Shown: positions 8,824-15,955 of the stretch, piece after piece
Position numbering within the stretch: the stretch's first letter is position 1
How the letters are laid out: every line of letters begins with the position of its first letter
DNA from: JAUWOY01 sp034431315
GTDB taxonomy: Bacteria > Chloroflexota > Anaerolineae > VGOG01
Direction of reading: 5' to 3'
NCBI GenBank assembly: GCA_034431315.1
Contig: DAOUDK010000075.1
Coordinates: 1-29,517 of the forward strand
DNA: 29,517 bases
Notes under the pieces: model-generated
What the model saw: only the letters and a program-made list of their open reading frames with translations
Database searches by the model: none
What the model was told of the DNA's origin: nothing
Position numbers and translations under genes: made by a program

Positions 8824-11091
8824 ATGCAGAAAAGAAGCGTTACCTTGGCTCTCAAAGAATACGTGGGCCCCGACTGCCCCTGCCGCCTGGAGGACCGCAT
8901 CCAGGCGCTCCACGGCGTGCACGAGGTGCACATCAACCCGGTGGCCGACACGGTGCATCTGGTCTACGATTCCGACGTCGTGAGCCTGGAGCACCTGAAG
9001 CATACGCTGGCCCAACTGGGCTGCCCTTGCGAGGGTGAGGAGGAAGGGACGGCTCAGGCTCACATGGAGCACGAGTATACCAAAGCCGAGGGGCACGATC
9101 ACCACGCCATGATGGAACAGGACTTTCGCCGTCGCTTCTGGGTGGTGCTGGCCCTCACCACCCCGGTGTTGCTGCTCTCTCCCACCATCCAGCAGTGGTT
9201 CGGCTTCTCGTTGACCTTCCCAGGCTATCGCTACCTGCTCTTCGCCATGGCTACGGTCATCACCTTCTACGGCACCTGGCCCTTCTACAAGAACGCTCGT
9301 AAGGCGCTGCGCACTGGCATACTTGACATGAGCGTGCTGGTCAGCATCGCCGTCTCGGCCGGCTACCTGTTCAGTGTCGGCTCCACCTTCTTCTTCACGG
9401 CGGTGGACTTCTACTGGGAGGTCAGCACCCTGGTGGCGGTGCTGCTGCTGGGCCACTGGCTGGAGATGCGCGCCGTGCGCGGCACCGCTGGTGCTCTCAA
9501 AGAGCTGACCAAGCTCATCCCGCCCACGGCCAACCGCGTGGTTGGCGACCGTGTAGAAGAGATTCCTACGTCTGAGATCCAAAAAGGCAATTTGTTGTTG
9601 GTGCGCCCTGGCGAAAAGGTGCCTATGGATGGCCGCGTCGTCGAGGGACAGAGCAGCGTCAACGAGGCCATGATCACCGGCGAATCGAAGCCGGTGACCA
9701 AAACTGTCGGCGATGAGGTGATCGGCGGCACGCTCAACGGCGAAGGCGCGCTGCGCATCCGCGTGGAGAAGACCGGCGAGGAGACGGCCCTGGCCCAGAT
9801 CATCAACCTGGTCAAAGAGGCGCAGGCCTCCAAGCCGCCTGTGCAGCGGCTGGCCGACCGCGCTGCTCACTGGCTGACCATTATCGCCGTGGTGGTGGCG
9901 TTGATTACCTTTCTGTTTTGGTTCTTCATCAGTGCCCAATCGGCGGTCTTCGCCCTCACTCTGGCGGTGACGGTGCTGGTCATCGCCTGTCCCCACGCCC
10001 TGGGGCTGGCCATCCCCGTGGTGACGACCATCTCGACCTCGCTGGGCGCGCGCAACGGCATGCTCATCCGCAATGCCGAGGCCACCGAAACAGCGCGTCG
10101 CCTGGACGCCGTGATCTTCGACAAGACCGGCACGCTGACCAAAGGGGAGTTCGGCGTGACCGACGTGGTGCTGTTGGGGGATTGGGACGAGGAGACGCTT
10201 TTGCGCCGTGTGGCGGCGGTGGAGATCAACTCTGAGCACACCATTGCCCAGGGCATCGTGCGCGCCGCCCAGGAGCGGGGCTCGGTCAGAGACCTTCGCC
10301 CAACCTTGCCAGACCTTCGCCCAACCTTGCCGCAGGCGTCTGACTTCGAAGCGATACCCGGCAAGGGAGCGAAGGCCACTGTCGAAGGGAGTCATCTCTT
10401 CATCGGCAACCGAGCCTTGATGGAGCAGATCGGTGTGGCCGTGCCGCACGACCCGCGCCTGGCCGAACTCGGCAGACAGGGGAAGACAGTGGTCTACGCG
10501 GCAGCCGACGGTCACCTGCTGGGTGCCGTCGCTCTGGCCGACATGGTCCGCGACGAGTCACGGGAGGCGGTGCGGGCGTTGAAGAAGATGGGTCTCGAGG
10601 TGGCGATGCTCACCGGCGACAGCCAGGACGTGGCTGACTACGTGGCCGCCGAGTTGGGCCTGGACACCGTCTTCGCCGAGGTGAGGCCAGAGCAGAAGGC
10701 CGACAAGGTCAAGGAGCTACAGCGCCGGGGCAAAGTGGTGGCTATGGTAGGCGACGGCATCAACGACGCCCCCGCGCTGGTGCAGGCCGACGTGGGCATC
10801 GCCATCGGCGCCGGCACCGACGTTGCAGTGGAGTCGGCGCAGGTGGTGCTGATCAAGAACGATCCCCGCGACGTGGTGCGCCTCATCCGCCTCAGCCGGG
10901 CAACGATGAGCAAGATGACCCAGAACCTGGTCTGGGCCACGGCCTACAACGTCATCGCCATCCCGATGGCGGCGGGCCTGTTGCAACCGCTGGGCATCGT
11001 CTTGCGGCCCGAATGGGGCGCGCTGATTATGTCCGCCAGCACCGTCATCGTGGCGGTCAACGCGCTGCTACTGCGGCGGGCTTCACTGTGA
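8824..11091 (+). CDS. copB: CPH-type (CopB-like, P1B-3) copper ATPase
   Basis: A 755-aa heavy-metal ATPase. The membrane site is C389-P-H391 (ACPHALGLAIP), diagnostic of the CopB/P1B-3 group that exports copper. The N-terminus is an HMA-like fold in which the usual CxxC is replaced by DCPCRL (C18, C20) with another CPC near its end, followed by a His-rich linker (EGHDHHAMMEQDF) typical of CopB. Phosphorylation is at D433 in DKTGTLT, SEHT stands for SEHP, and GDGINDAPAL is the hinge. GGAGGATAG lies directly before the ATG. A 21-nt tandem duplication at 10290-10331 adds a repeated RPTLP peptide in the nucleotide-binding domain. Confidence 0.96.
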   Translation: MQKRSVTLALKEYVGPDCPCRLEDRIQALHGVHEVHINPVADTVHLVYDSDVVSLEHLKHTLAQLGCPCEGEEEGTAQAHMEHEYTKAEGHDHHAMMEQDFRRRFWVVLALTTPVLLLSPTIQQWFGFSLTFPGYRYLLFAMATVITFYGTWPFYKNARKALRTGILDMSVLVSIAVSAGYLFSVGSTFFFTAVDFYWEVSTLVAVLLLGHWLEMRAVRGTAGALKELTKLIPPTANRVVGDRVEEIPTSEIQKGNLLLVRPGEKVPMDGRVVEGQSSVNEAMITGESKPVTKTVGDEVIGGTLNGEGALRIRVEKTGEETALAQIINLVKEAQASKPPVQRLADRAAHWLTIIAVVVALITFLFWFFISAQSAVFALTLAVTVLVIACPHALGLAIPVVTTISTSLGARNGMLIRNAEATETARRLDAVIFDKTGTLTKGEFGVTDVVLLGDWDEETLLRRVAAVEINSEHTIAQGIVRAAQERGSVRDLRPTLPDLRPTLPQASDFEAIPGKGAKATVEGSHLFIGNRALMEQIGVAVPHDPRLAELGRQGKTVVYAAADGHLLGAVALADMVRDESREAVRALKKMGLEVAMLTGDSQDVADYVAAELGLDTVFAEVRPEQKADKVKELQRRGKVVAMVGDGINDAPALVQADVGIAIGAGTDVAVESAQVVLIKNDPRDVVRLIRLSRATMSKMTQNLVWATAYNVIAIPMAAGLLQPLGIVLRPEWGALIMSASTVIVAVNALLLRRASL
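10290..10331 (+). repeat. 21-nt tandem repeat inside copB
   Basis: Two exact, adjacent copies of a 21-nt unit beginning AGACCTTCGCCC and ending AACCTTGCC (10290-10310 and 10311-10331). They are read in frame as two copies of DLRPTLP, between the SEHT helix and the DFEAIPGKG strand. The words CCTTCGC and CCTTGCC look like pieces of dispersed intergenic repeats. Confidence 0.85.
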
Positions 11092-11532
11092 ATGGCTGGC
11101 GAACAAAGCCCAATCATCATCAGTGGAAAGATGGAGAACATGTTAGAGCATCAAACCAGAAGTCGCCAGATTGTCCGCATTGATGAAGAACTGTGCGACG
11201 GCTGTGGCGTGTGCGTTTCGCCGTGCGCCGAAGGCGCTATCCAGATCATCAATGGCAAGGCGCGTGTGGTGCGCGAAGAATTGTGCGACGGCGCTGGCTT
11301 TTGTCTGGGCGTCTGTCCCACCGGCGCGTTGAGCATTGAAGTACGAGAGGCAGTTGCTTTTGACGAGCACGCCGCTGAAATCGAAATGGAAAAGCGGGGC
11401 AAGACCTATATTGAGCAGACCTGTCACGTGTGTGGGCAGGGCGAGGATAGCCGGGTGCTGCTCCCCTGTCGCCAGGCTGGCGCCAGCCTGTGGGTCTGCA
11501 CTCGTTGCCTGCCGGCGTTGATCCACGGATGA
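11092..11532 (+). CDS. Ferredoxin-like 4Fe-4S protein with C-terminal Cys-rich zinc-ribbon-like tail
   Basis: A protein of up to 146 aa. The first motif CDGCGVCVSPCAEGAI has a full CxxCxxCxxxC set. The second, CDGAGFCLGVCPTGAL, lacks the second Cys, which is normal for this IVRIDEELCDGCGxC family. It therefore likely holds one complete 4Fe-4S cluster plus an incomplete or shared one. The C-terminus (CHVCGQ … LLPCRQ … WVCTRCLP) adds five cysteines in a ribbon-like pattern. The start is uncertain: ATG 11092 abuts the copB stop, while ATG 11131 or 11140 would remove a 13-16 aa leader. It probably feeds electrons to neighbouring redox enzymes such as the flavodiiron protein (inference). Confidence 0.88.
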   Translation: MAGEQSPIIISGKMENMLEHQTRSRQIVRIDEELCDGCGVCVSPCAEGAIQIINGKARVVREELCDGAGFCLGVCPTGALSIEVREAVAFDEHAAEIEMEKRGKTYIEQTCHVCGQGEDSRVLLPCRQAGASLWVCTRCLPALIHG

Positions 11533-11550
11533 AAAGGGGGAGAGAAGGCA

Positions 11551-11874
11551 ATGATCGAAATTCACTTGTATGGCGACCTGCGTCGCTATGCGCAGGAAAA
11601 GACGGCTAGCGGCCAGTCAGTCGTGCAACTACCCATAGGCAACAGTGAGACTGTGGGCAGTGTGCTGCGTGAGGTTGGCATTGATCCCACAGAGGTAGGC
11701 CAGATCTTTCTCAACCACAAGTTGCTCAACACTCGCTGTTCGATGGCCTTCTGGCTGGGCTATCAGTCCGCTAGGGAGCGTGTCCCCACCGGCGGGTCGT
11801 ATCTCGATGCGCCAGTCCGCTCTGGTGACCGGCTGGGTGTCTTTCCAACGAATATGGCAATGCTGGTGGTATGA
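11551..11874 (+). CDS. MoaD/ThiS-like ubiquitin-fold protein without a C-terminal di-Gly
   Basis: A 107-aa beta-grasp protein: MIEIHLYGDLRRYAQ start, a central helix (TVGSVLREVGIDPTEVGQIFLNHKLL) and the closing DRLGVFPTNMAMLVV. True MoaD and ThiS end in Gly-Gly for thiocarboxylation. This one ends in MLVV, so it cannot be activated in the usual way. The RLGxFPxNMAxLVV ending is typical of a Mut7-C/MoaD-like subgroup. GGGGGAGAGAAGG lies upstream of the ATG. It sits between the ferredoxin and a methyltransferase in the same direction with short spacing. Role unknown. Confidence 0.85.
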   Translation: MIEIHLYGDLRRYAQEKTASGQSVVQLPIGNSETVGSVLREVGIDPTEVGQIFLNHKLLNTRCSMAFWLGYQSARERVPTGGSYLDAPVRSGDRLGVFPTNMAMLVV

Positions 11875-11877
11875 ATA

Positions 11878-12666
11878 ATGGGAACTGTACCGCTCTACGA
11901 TCTCTTCAGCGCCGACTACGACCGCTTTGTCAACTGGAAGGAGCGGCTGGCGTATGAGCTCCCCTTCATTGAGCAGCAATTGACCGCCAGCGGCGCGCGG
12001 CGTGTATTGGACACGGCCTGCGGCACCGGGATGCACGCCATTGCCCTGGTGCAGCGGGGTTACGACGTGATCGGTGCAGACCTGAGCGTGGGCATGGTCG
12101 AGCGGGCGCGGGAGAACGCTGCCGCTGTGGACTCTGAGGCGCGCTTCGTCGTCGCCGGCTTTGGCGAGCTGGCGACGAAAGTGGAGGATGCCTTCGAAGC
12201 CTTGCTCTGTCTGGGCAACAGCCTGCCGCACGTGCTGACCGTCGGCGCGCTGCACGAGGCGTTGACCGACTTTGCGGCCGTTTTGCGACCCGGCGGACTG
12301 TTGCTCATCCAGAACCGCAACTTTGACGCCATCATGCGCGACCGTGTCCGCTGGATGGGGCCACAGTCTCACCGCGAGGGCAGCCGCGAGTGGCTCTTTA
12401 TACGCTTCTACGATTTCAACCCGGAGGGCGCCCTGACTTTCAACATCCTGACGTTGCGGCGGGACGGGGCGGGCGAGTGGACACAGCAGATCGAAGCAAC
12501 CACGTTGCGCCCGCTGCTGCACGCCGAGTTGCTGGACGCGGTCACAGCGGCCGGGTTCGGCGACGCTGCCTGCTACGGCGACATGCAGGGCGCGCCGTTC
12601 GATCCTGAGAACAGCGGCAATCTCATCGCCGTCGCCAAGAAGTTCGACACGGCAAGAAACCGCTAA
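11878..12666 (+). CDS. Class I SAM-dependent methyltransferase
   Basis: A 262-aa methyltransferase. Motif I is RVLDTACGTGMHA (about residues 42-54), then VIGADLSVGMVERAREN (motif II) and EALLCLGNSLPHVL (motif IV). The second half (LLIQNRNFDAIM … WLFIRFYDFN … TLRPLLHAELLDAVTAAGF) resembles glycine/sarcosine-type or other small-molecule methyltransferases. The ATG at 11878 is three bases after the preceding stop. It is followed by the selenoprotein at 12698. The substrate is not identifiable from sequence. Selenium or metalloid methylation is a thought prompted only by the neighbourhood. Confidence 0.88.
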   Translation: MGTVPLYDLFSADYDRFVNWKERLAYELPFIEQQLTASGARRVLDTACGTGMHAIALVQRGYDVIGADLSVGMVERARENAAAVDSEARFVVAGFGELATKVEDAFEALLCLGNSLPHVLTVGALHEALTDFAAVLRPGGLLLIQNRNFDAIMRDRVRWMGPQSHREGSREWLFIRFYDFNPEGALTFNILTLRRDGAGEWTQQIEATTLRPLLHAELLDAVTAAGFGDAACYGDMQGAPFDPENSGNLIAVAKKFDTARNR

Positions 12667-12697
12667 TGTCCAACCATAATCTATGGAGGGTTTGTCA

Positions 12698-13069
12698 ATG
12701 GAACCAGTATACATGGAAGTGATCGTCCCTGTGGCGACCAGCTACTACCAGTGACCGTCTTGCGAGAGCATTTTCGACCTAGGGGGCCTAGGTCCAAAAG
12801 TACATGGCGAGATTCTGAACGAATATCCCAGTGACCTGTTGGAAGACGAGCGTCGCCTGGCCTATTGGGTGTGGGATCTATGTGACCGCTATGGAGACCG
12901 GTTACTCATTCGGGTCATTGATCCCCAGTCGGGGTTGGGCTTCTACAAATGTCTCCGCCACTGGGTGCGGCGCTACCCGGCTTTCATCATCGAAGGGCGC
13001 AAGCGGTACGTCGGCTGGAACCGCGAGGAACTGGAAACGGTGCTGCAAGAGACTATGGAGAGTCAGTAG
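12698..13069 (+). CDS. Selenocysteine-containing thioredoxin-like protein (UPSC, in-frame TGA)
   Basis: A 123-aa protein read through TGA at 12752-12754 as U19, giving SYYQ-U-P-S-C, a UxxC redox motif at the end of the first strand (EVIVPVATSYYQ). The rest fits a thioredoxin-like fold: a long helix (KVHGEILNEYP), the strand LLIRVIDPQS, and the cis-Pro strand RRYPAFIIEGRKRYVGW (P94), then a C-terminal helix. GGAGG at 12685-12689 lies 8 nt before ATG 12698, so translation clearly starts upstream of the TGA. The frame stays open on both sides of it. An 8-bp hairpin follows (separate entry). I do not recognise a named family. Conventional annotation would give only a fragment from about 12839. 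Confidence 0.82.
12776..12794 (+). promoter_or_regulatory. Candidate bacterial SECIS hairpin of the UPSC selenoprotein
   Basis: GACCTAGG (12776-12783) pairs perfectly with CCTAGGTC (12787-12794) around a GGG loop. It starts 21 nt after the UGA, and the loop begins 30 nt after it. The architecture (8 bp, 3-nt loop beginning with G) matches the hairpin in the glutaredoxin gene, although the loop lacks the GU step. Confidence 0.68.
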
Positions 13070-13071
13070 AG

Positions 13072-13234
13072 ATTGGACTTTGGACAAATCATATTTGACC
13101 CAATTCCAGTCAAACATGGCGCCGATTGACCACTACATGTAGTGGTGGATTGTCGACATGCCACTATATGCAGCTATGAAGATGCGTGCAGGACCGCCTC
13201 AACCACCTAAAAGCCACTTTGTCCAAAGTCCAAT
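13072..13234. mobile_element. MITE-like inverted-repeat element (163 bp)
   Basis: ATTGGACTTTGGACAAA (13072-13088) and TTTGTCCAAAGTCCAAT (13218-13234) are a perfect 17-bp inverted repeat bounding an AT-richer block between the UPSC selenoprotein and the broken DUF166 copy. The interior encodes no recognisable protein and holds an 18-bp palindrome. No clear target duplication is visible. It could instead be a long hairpin acting as a terminator. Confidence 0.5.
13129..13146. repeat. Perfect 18-bp palindrome
   Basis: ACCACTACATGTAGTGGT is self-complementary, inside the 163-bp inverted-repeat element. It could be a protein-binding site or simply part of the element's foldback. Confidence 0.7.
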
Positions 13235-13254
13235 AGAGAGAAGGAGTAAATTAT

Positions 13255-13532
13255 ATGCGCATATATTAGCCGTCATCTCAGGCGAATACGGCCAGCGGCA
13301 CGTGGACAACATCCGTGCCCACGGTCCCACAGACTGGGTGGTTGAAGTCTGGAAGGCGCCGCCGGTGCTACCGCCGGTGATAGGCTACCCTATGGTGGGA
13401 GGCATCCTGCTGGCCATCGGCTTCCTGGCTTTCCTGATCAACGTTGTCGCCACGCTGGGGTTGATCAACGTGATCAGCCTGTTTGTGCCCGAAAAGTGGC
13501 TGAAGTCTCGCTTGGATCCGGCAGGAGCCTAG
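13255..13532 (+). pseudogene. Chimeric, frameshifted partial copy of the DUF166 gene
   Basis: From the ribosome binding site (about 13240) to about 13393 this repeats the start of the DUF166 gene at 14883 (same SGEYGQRHVDNIRAHGP and WVVEVWxAPxVLPPVI). A 2-nt insertion after the fourth base of the third codon region turns ATG CGC ATC into ATG CGC ATA TAT TAG, so the original start stops at once. After the shared CTACCCT the similarity ends and an unrelated tail follows: a hydrophobic helix (GGILLAIGFLAFLINVVATL) and LFVPEKWLKSRLDPAGA, reminiscent of the C-terminus of a heme-copper oxidase subunit I. An open frame from 13158 fuses both, but its first residues come from the upstream element. Best read as a recombination relic. 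Confidence 0.65.
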
Positions 13533-13548
13533 CCGTAGGACGACGTGT

Positions 13549-13581
13549 TTTGGTCAGGGCGGTAGGGCCGTCCTGACCAAA
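13549..13581 (+). terminator. Hairpin terminator upstream of the flavodiiron gene
   Basis: TTTGGTCAGGGCGG (13549-13562) pairs with CCGTCCTGACCAAA (13568-13581), 14 bp with one G-U, loop TAGGG. A short CTTTTG follows, so the U tract is weak. It separates the relic at 13255 from the next operon. Confidence 0.6.
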
Positions 13582-13657
13582 CGCTTTTGCGCTGCTTGGG
13601 GTTTTGCAAAACCCGGAAATGCGAAGTCTATTCGTAAAAAGCAAAGGAGGTAGTGTC

Positions 13658-14857
13658 ATGAACGCAAGAAAGATAAAGGACGGCATCTACTGGGTGGGTG
13701 CTGTTGACTGGGATCGTCGGCTGTTCGACGACCTAATCCCCCTCCCCGACGGCACCAGTTATAACGCTTACCTGGTCCAGGGGAGCGAGAAAATGGCCCT
13801 GATAGACACGGTGGACCCCACCATGTCACACGTTCTGTTCGGCCGTCTGAACCAACTGGGCACTGAGCACCTTGATTACGTCATCGCCAACCACGCTGAG
13901 CAGGATCATTCGGGCACGCTGCCGCAGATTCTCGAGAGATACCCTGAGGCGCAGGTCGTCTGCACGTCCAAATGTAAGGGGATGTTGGTAGACTTGGGGC
14001 TGGCCCCGGAAGACCGCATTCTTGCGGTGGACGATGGCGCAACGCTATCGCTGGGGGATAGGACGCTCGAGTTCATCCACGCGCCGTGGGTTCACTGGCC
14101 TGAGACCATGCTAACCTATCTGCGGGAGGACAAAATCCTCTTCCCCGGCGACTTCTTCGGTTCCCACCTGGCCACCACCGACCTGTACGTCACCGACGAA
14201 GGGCGGGTTTACGAAGCGGCCAAGCGATACTATGCGGAAATCATGATGCCGTTCCGCAAGATCATCCAGAAGAATCTGAAAAAGGTGCAGGGGTACGAGA
14301 TCTCCCTCATCGCCCCCAGTCACGGCCCGATGTACGACCGCCCTGAGTTCATCCTGGAGGCGTATCACGATTGGGTTTTCGGCGACCCGAAGAACATCGT
14401 CGTGCTGCCCTATATCTCGATGCACGGCACCACCCGCGAGATGGTAGGCTACCTGGTGGATGCCTTGATCGAGAAAGGGGTGACTGTGGAGCAGTTCAAC
14501 CTGGCCGTCACCGATATCGGGAAACTGGCCATGGCGTTGGTGGACGCCGCCACCATCGTGATCGGATCGCCCACCGTCCTGACCGGCGCACATCCGAAGG
14601 TTGTCTACGCGGCCTACCTGGCGAACGCTTTGCGGCCCAAAGTGAAGTTCGTCTCGATCATCGGCTCCTACGGCTGGGGCAGCAAGATGGTGCAGCAACT
14701 GGCAGGTATGATCTCCAATCTGAAGGTGGAAATACTGGATCCGGTCGTGGTCAAGGGGTACCCCAGGGACGAGGATTTCGAGGCCCTGGATAAATTGGCA
14801 GCCACCATCGCGGAGAAACACAATACTCTGATCGGTTTTGAGACCTCCGAGTCGTAA
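13658..14857 (+). CDS. Flavodiiron protein (FprA/Rbo-type O2/NO reductase)
   Basis: A 399-aa A-type flavoprotein. The N-terminal metallo-beta-lactamase-like domain binds two irons and reduces O2 to water or NO to N2O. The C-terminal flavodoxin domain (from about residue 250) holds FMN. The diiron ligands are visible: H79-A-E81-Q-D83-H84, H146 (WVHWPE), D165 (FPGDFFGSH) and H222 (SHGP). The flavodoxin loop is PYISMHGTTREM. There is no C-terminal rubredoxin domain, so electrons must come from a separate carrier, plausibly the ferredoxin at 11092. I chose ATG 13658 because AAAGGAGGT (13643-13651) is ideally placed; an in-frame ATG at 13604 lacks one. It suggests an anaerobe defending against oxygen or nitrosative stress. 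Confidence 0.96.
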   Translation: MNARKIKDGIYWVGAVDWDRRLFDDLIPLPDGTSYNAYLVQGSEKMALIDTVDPTMSHVLFGRLNQLGTEHLDYVIANHAEQDHSGTLPQILERYPEAQVVCTSKCKGMLVDLGLAPEDRILAVDDGATLSLGDRTLEFIHAPWVHWPETMLTYLREDKILFPGDFFGSHLATTDLYVTDEGRVYEAAKRYYAEIMMPFRKIIQKNLKKVQGYEISLIAPSHGPMYDRPEFILEAYHDWVFGDPKNIVVLPYISMHGTTREMVGYLVDALIEKGVTVEQFNLAVTDIGKLAMALVDAATIVIGSPTVLTGAHPKVVYAAYLANALRPKVKFVSIIGSYGWGSKMVQQLAGMISNLKVEILDPVVVKGYPRDEDFEALDKLAATIAEKHNTLIGFETSES

Positions 14858-14882
14858 TGAGTAAAGCAAAGGAGTGAATTAT

Positions 14883-15644
14883 ATGCGCATCTTAGCAATC
14901 CTCTCAGGCGAGTACGGACAACGGCACGTGGACAACATCCGCGCCCACGGTCCTGCGGACTGGGTGGTCGAGGTCTGGCGGGCGCCGGCGGTGCTGCCGC
15001 CGGTGATAGACTACCCTGAGGATCACCTGCCCGATGAGCTCCCGCCGGCCGACCTGATCCTGTCCTTTGGCGAGCACCCCGGCGTGGCAGAGCTGCTGCC
15101 CGACATCGCGCGGATGACGGGCGGCCAGGCCGTGATCGCCGCGGTGGATAGCGAGGTCTGGCTGCCGCGCGGACTGGCCCGGCAACTGCGGGGCTGGCTC
15201 CAGGACATGGACGTGGTGGGCGTCACGCCCAAGCCCCTGTGCTCGCTGACCGACACGCACTACAGCATTGCTCGCCGCCAGCGGATCGAGTACGGCGATC
15301 CCCGCATCGCCGAATTTGCGCGCTACTTTGGCATGCCAGACCTGAGCATCACCGTAGACCCCGAATCGCGACTCATCACCTCGGCCGAGGTGCTGCGAGA
15401 CGCGGTTTGTGGCTGCGCGCGCTACGTGGCCGTGCGATTGGTGGGCGTTTCGGCGGACGACGCCGAGGAGAAGGCCGGCCTGTTGCACCATCACTATCCC
15501 TGCCTGGCCACCATGGGAATAGACAGCGACTTCGGCGACACCCTGATGCACATCTCTGGCAATCTCTTGAAAAACAACGTCCGCGCCCAGGTCAAGCCGT
15601 TCAGGGACATACGCTACCTGAAAACGGCGGAGCGGAGCGAGTAG
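14883..15644 (+). CDS. DUF166-family protein
   Basis: A 253-aa protein resembling the DUF166 family found in archaea and some anaerobic bacteria, whose function is not known. Seen: an N-terminal strand and loop (MRILAILSGEYGQRHVDNI), PADLILSFGEHPGVAELLPDIA, a Cys in VGVTPKPLCSLT, and DAVCGCARYVAVRLVG, GLLHHHYPCLATMGID near the C-terminus. The CGC and HHHYPC clusters could bind metal. ATG 14883 has AAAGGAG 8 nt upstream; the alternative GTG 14874 is within that site. It follows the flavodiiron gene by 25 nt and is probably co-transcribed. A broken copy of its 5' end lies upstream at 13255. Family call from memory of the conserved blocks. Confidence 0.8.
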   Translation: MRILAILSGEYGQRHVDNIRAHGPADWVVEVWRAPAVLPPVIDYPEDHLPDELPPADLILSFGEHPGVAELLPDIARMTGGQAVIAAVDSEVWLPRGLARQLRGWLQDMDVVGVTPKPLCSLTDTHYSIARRQRIEYGDPRIAEFARYFGMPDLSITVDPESRLITSAEVLRDAVCGCARYVAVRLVGVSADDAEEKAGLLHHHYPCLATMGIDSDFGDTLMHISGNLLKNNVRAQVKPFRDIRYLKTAERSE

Positions 15645-15670
15645 TCGCCGATAGGTTTCGGGTTTCGAGT

Positions 15671-15906
15671 TGAGTGAAAGTTCGGCATGGTTCATTTCTG
15701 GCCTAAAACGGCTTAGATCAGCTTTACACTTTTTGGGCGTGGTTAGCTATCAAGTGAAGCGTCAACGGCCTGAAAGTGCCCCAAAAGGGCATTTCCACGG
15801 CAAAAAGCAGTGTTTTGGGTGCCAGAACTTATTTGGCTGCTCCCCCTTTTCGAAAAAGTGTAAAGGTGTTTTTCGGCCCCTGTGAACCATGCCGAAAGTT
15901 CGCTCA
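15671..15906. mobile_element. MITE-like element (236 bp) with 24-bp terminal inverted repeats
   Basis: Positions 15671-15694 and 15883-15906 are inverted copies matching at 21 of 24 positions, sharing the core TTCGGCATGGTTCA. A second nested inverted pair, TTTACACTTTTT (15723-15734) and AAAAAGTGTAAA (15853-15864), is perfect. The interior is AT-richer than its surroundings and has no convincing gene. It lies just after the DUF166 stop. No transposase is present, so any mobility would need a partner elsewhere. No clear target duplication seen. Confidence 0.6.
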
Positions 15907-15955
15907 GTATATCGCTGGGCTGCGATCCGTTTCCCTGTAAGATTCTACAACAACG

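Noticed and set aside
8473..10515. A 680-aa open frame on the minus strand.
   Set aside because: It is antisense to the methyltransferase and copB, His/Arg/Gln-rich and without domains: a shadow of GC-rich codons.
11281..11330. Loss of a cluster Cys in the second ferredoxin motif as an anomaly.
   Set aside because: The CDGxGxCLGxCP form is, as I recall, usual for this ferredoxin subfamily, so it is not a new mutation.
6759..13069. Genome-wide recoding of TGA (as Trp or Gly) to explain the in-frame TGA codons.
   Set aside because: Many genes here end naturally with TGA (copB, the cytochrome, the zinc ATPase), Trp is encoded by TGG throughout, and both internal TGA codons fall exactly at UxxC positions.
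12831..13142. A 103-aa plus-strand frame overlapping the selenoprotein.
   Set aside because: Out of frame with the thioredoxin-like protein, no ribosome binding site, and it extends into the inverted-repeat element.
13158..13254. ORF start at 13158 giving a 124-aa membrane protein.
   Set aside because: Its first part is translated from the inverted-repeat element and the ancestral start at 13255 is out of frame; the whole is better explained as a relic.
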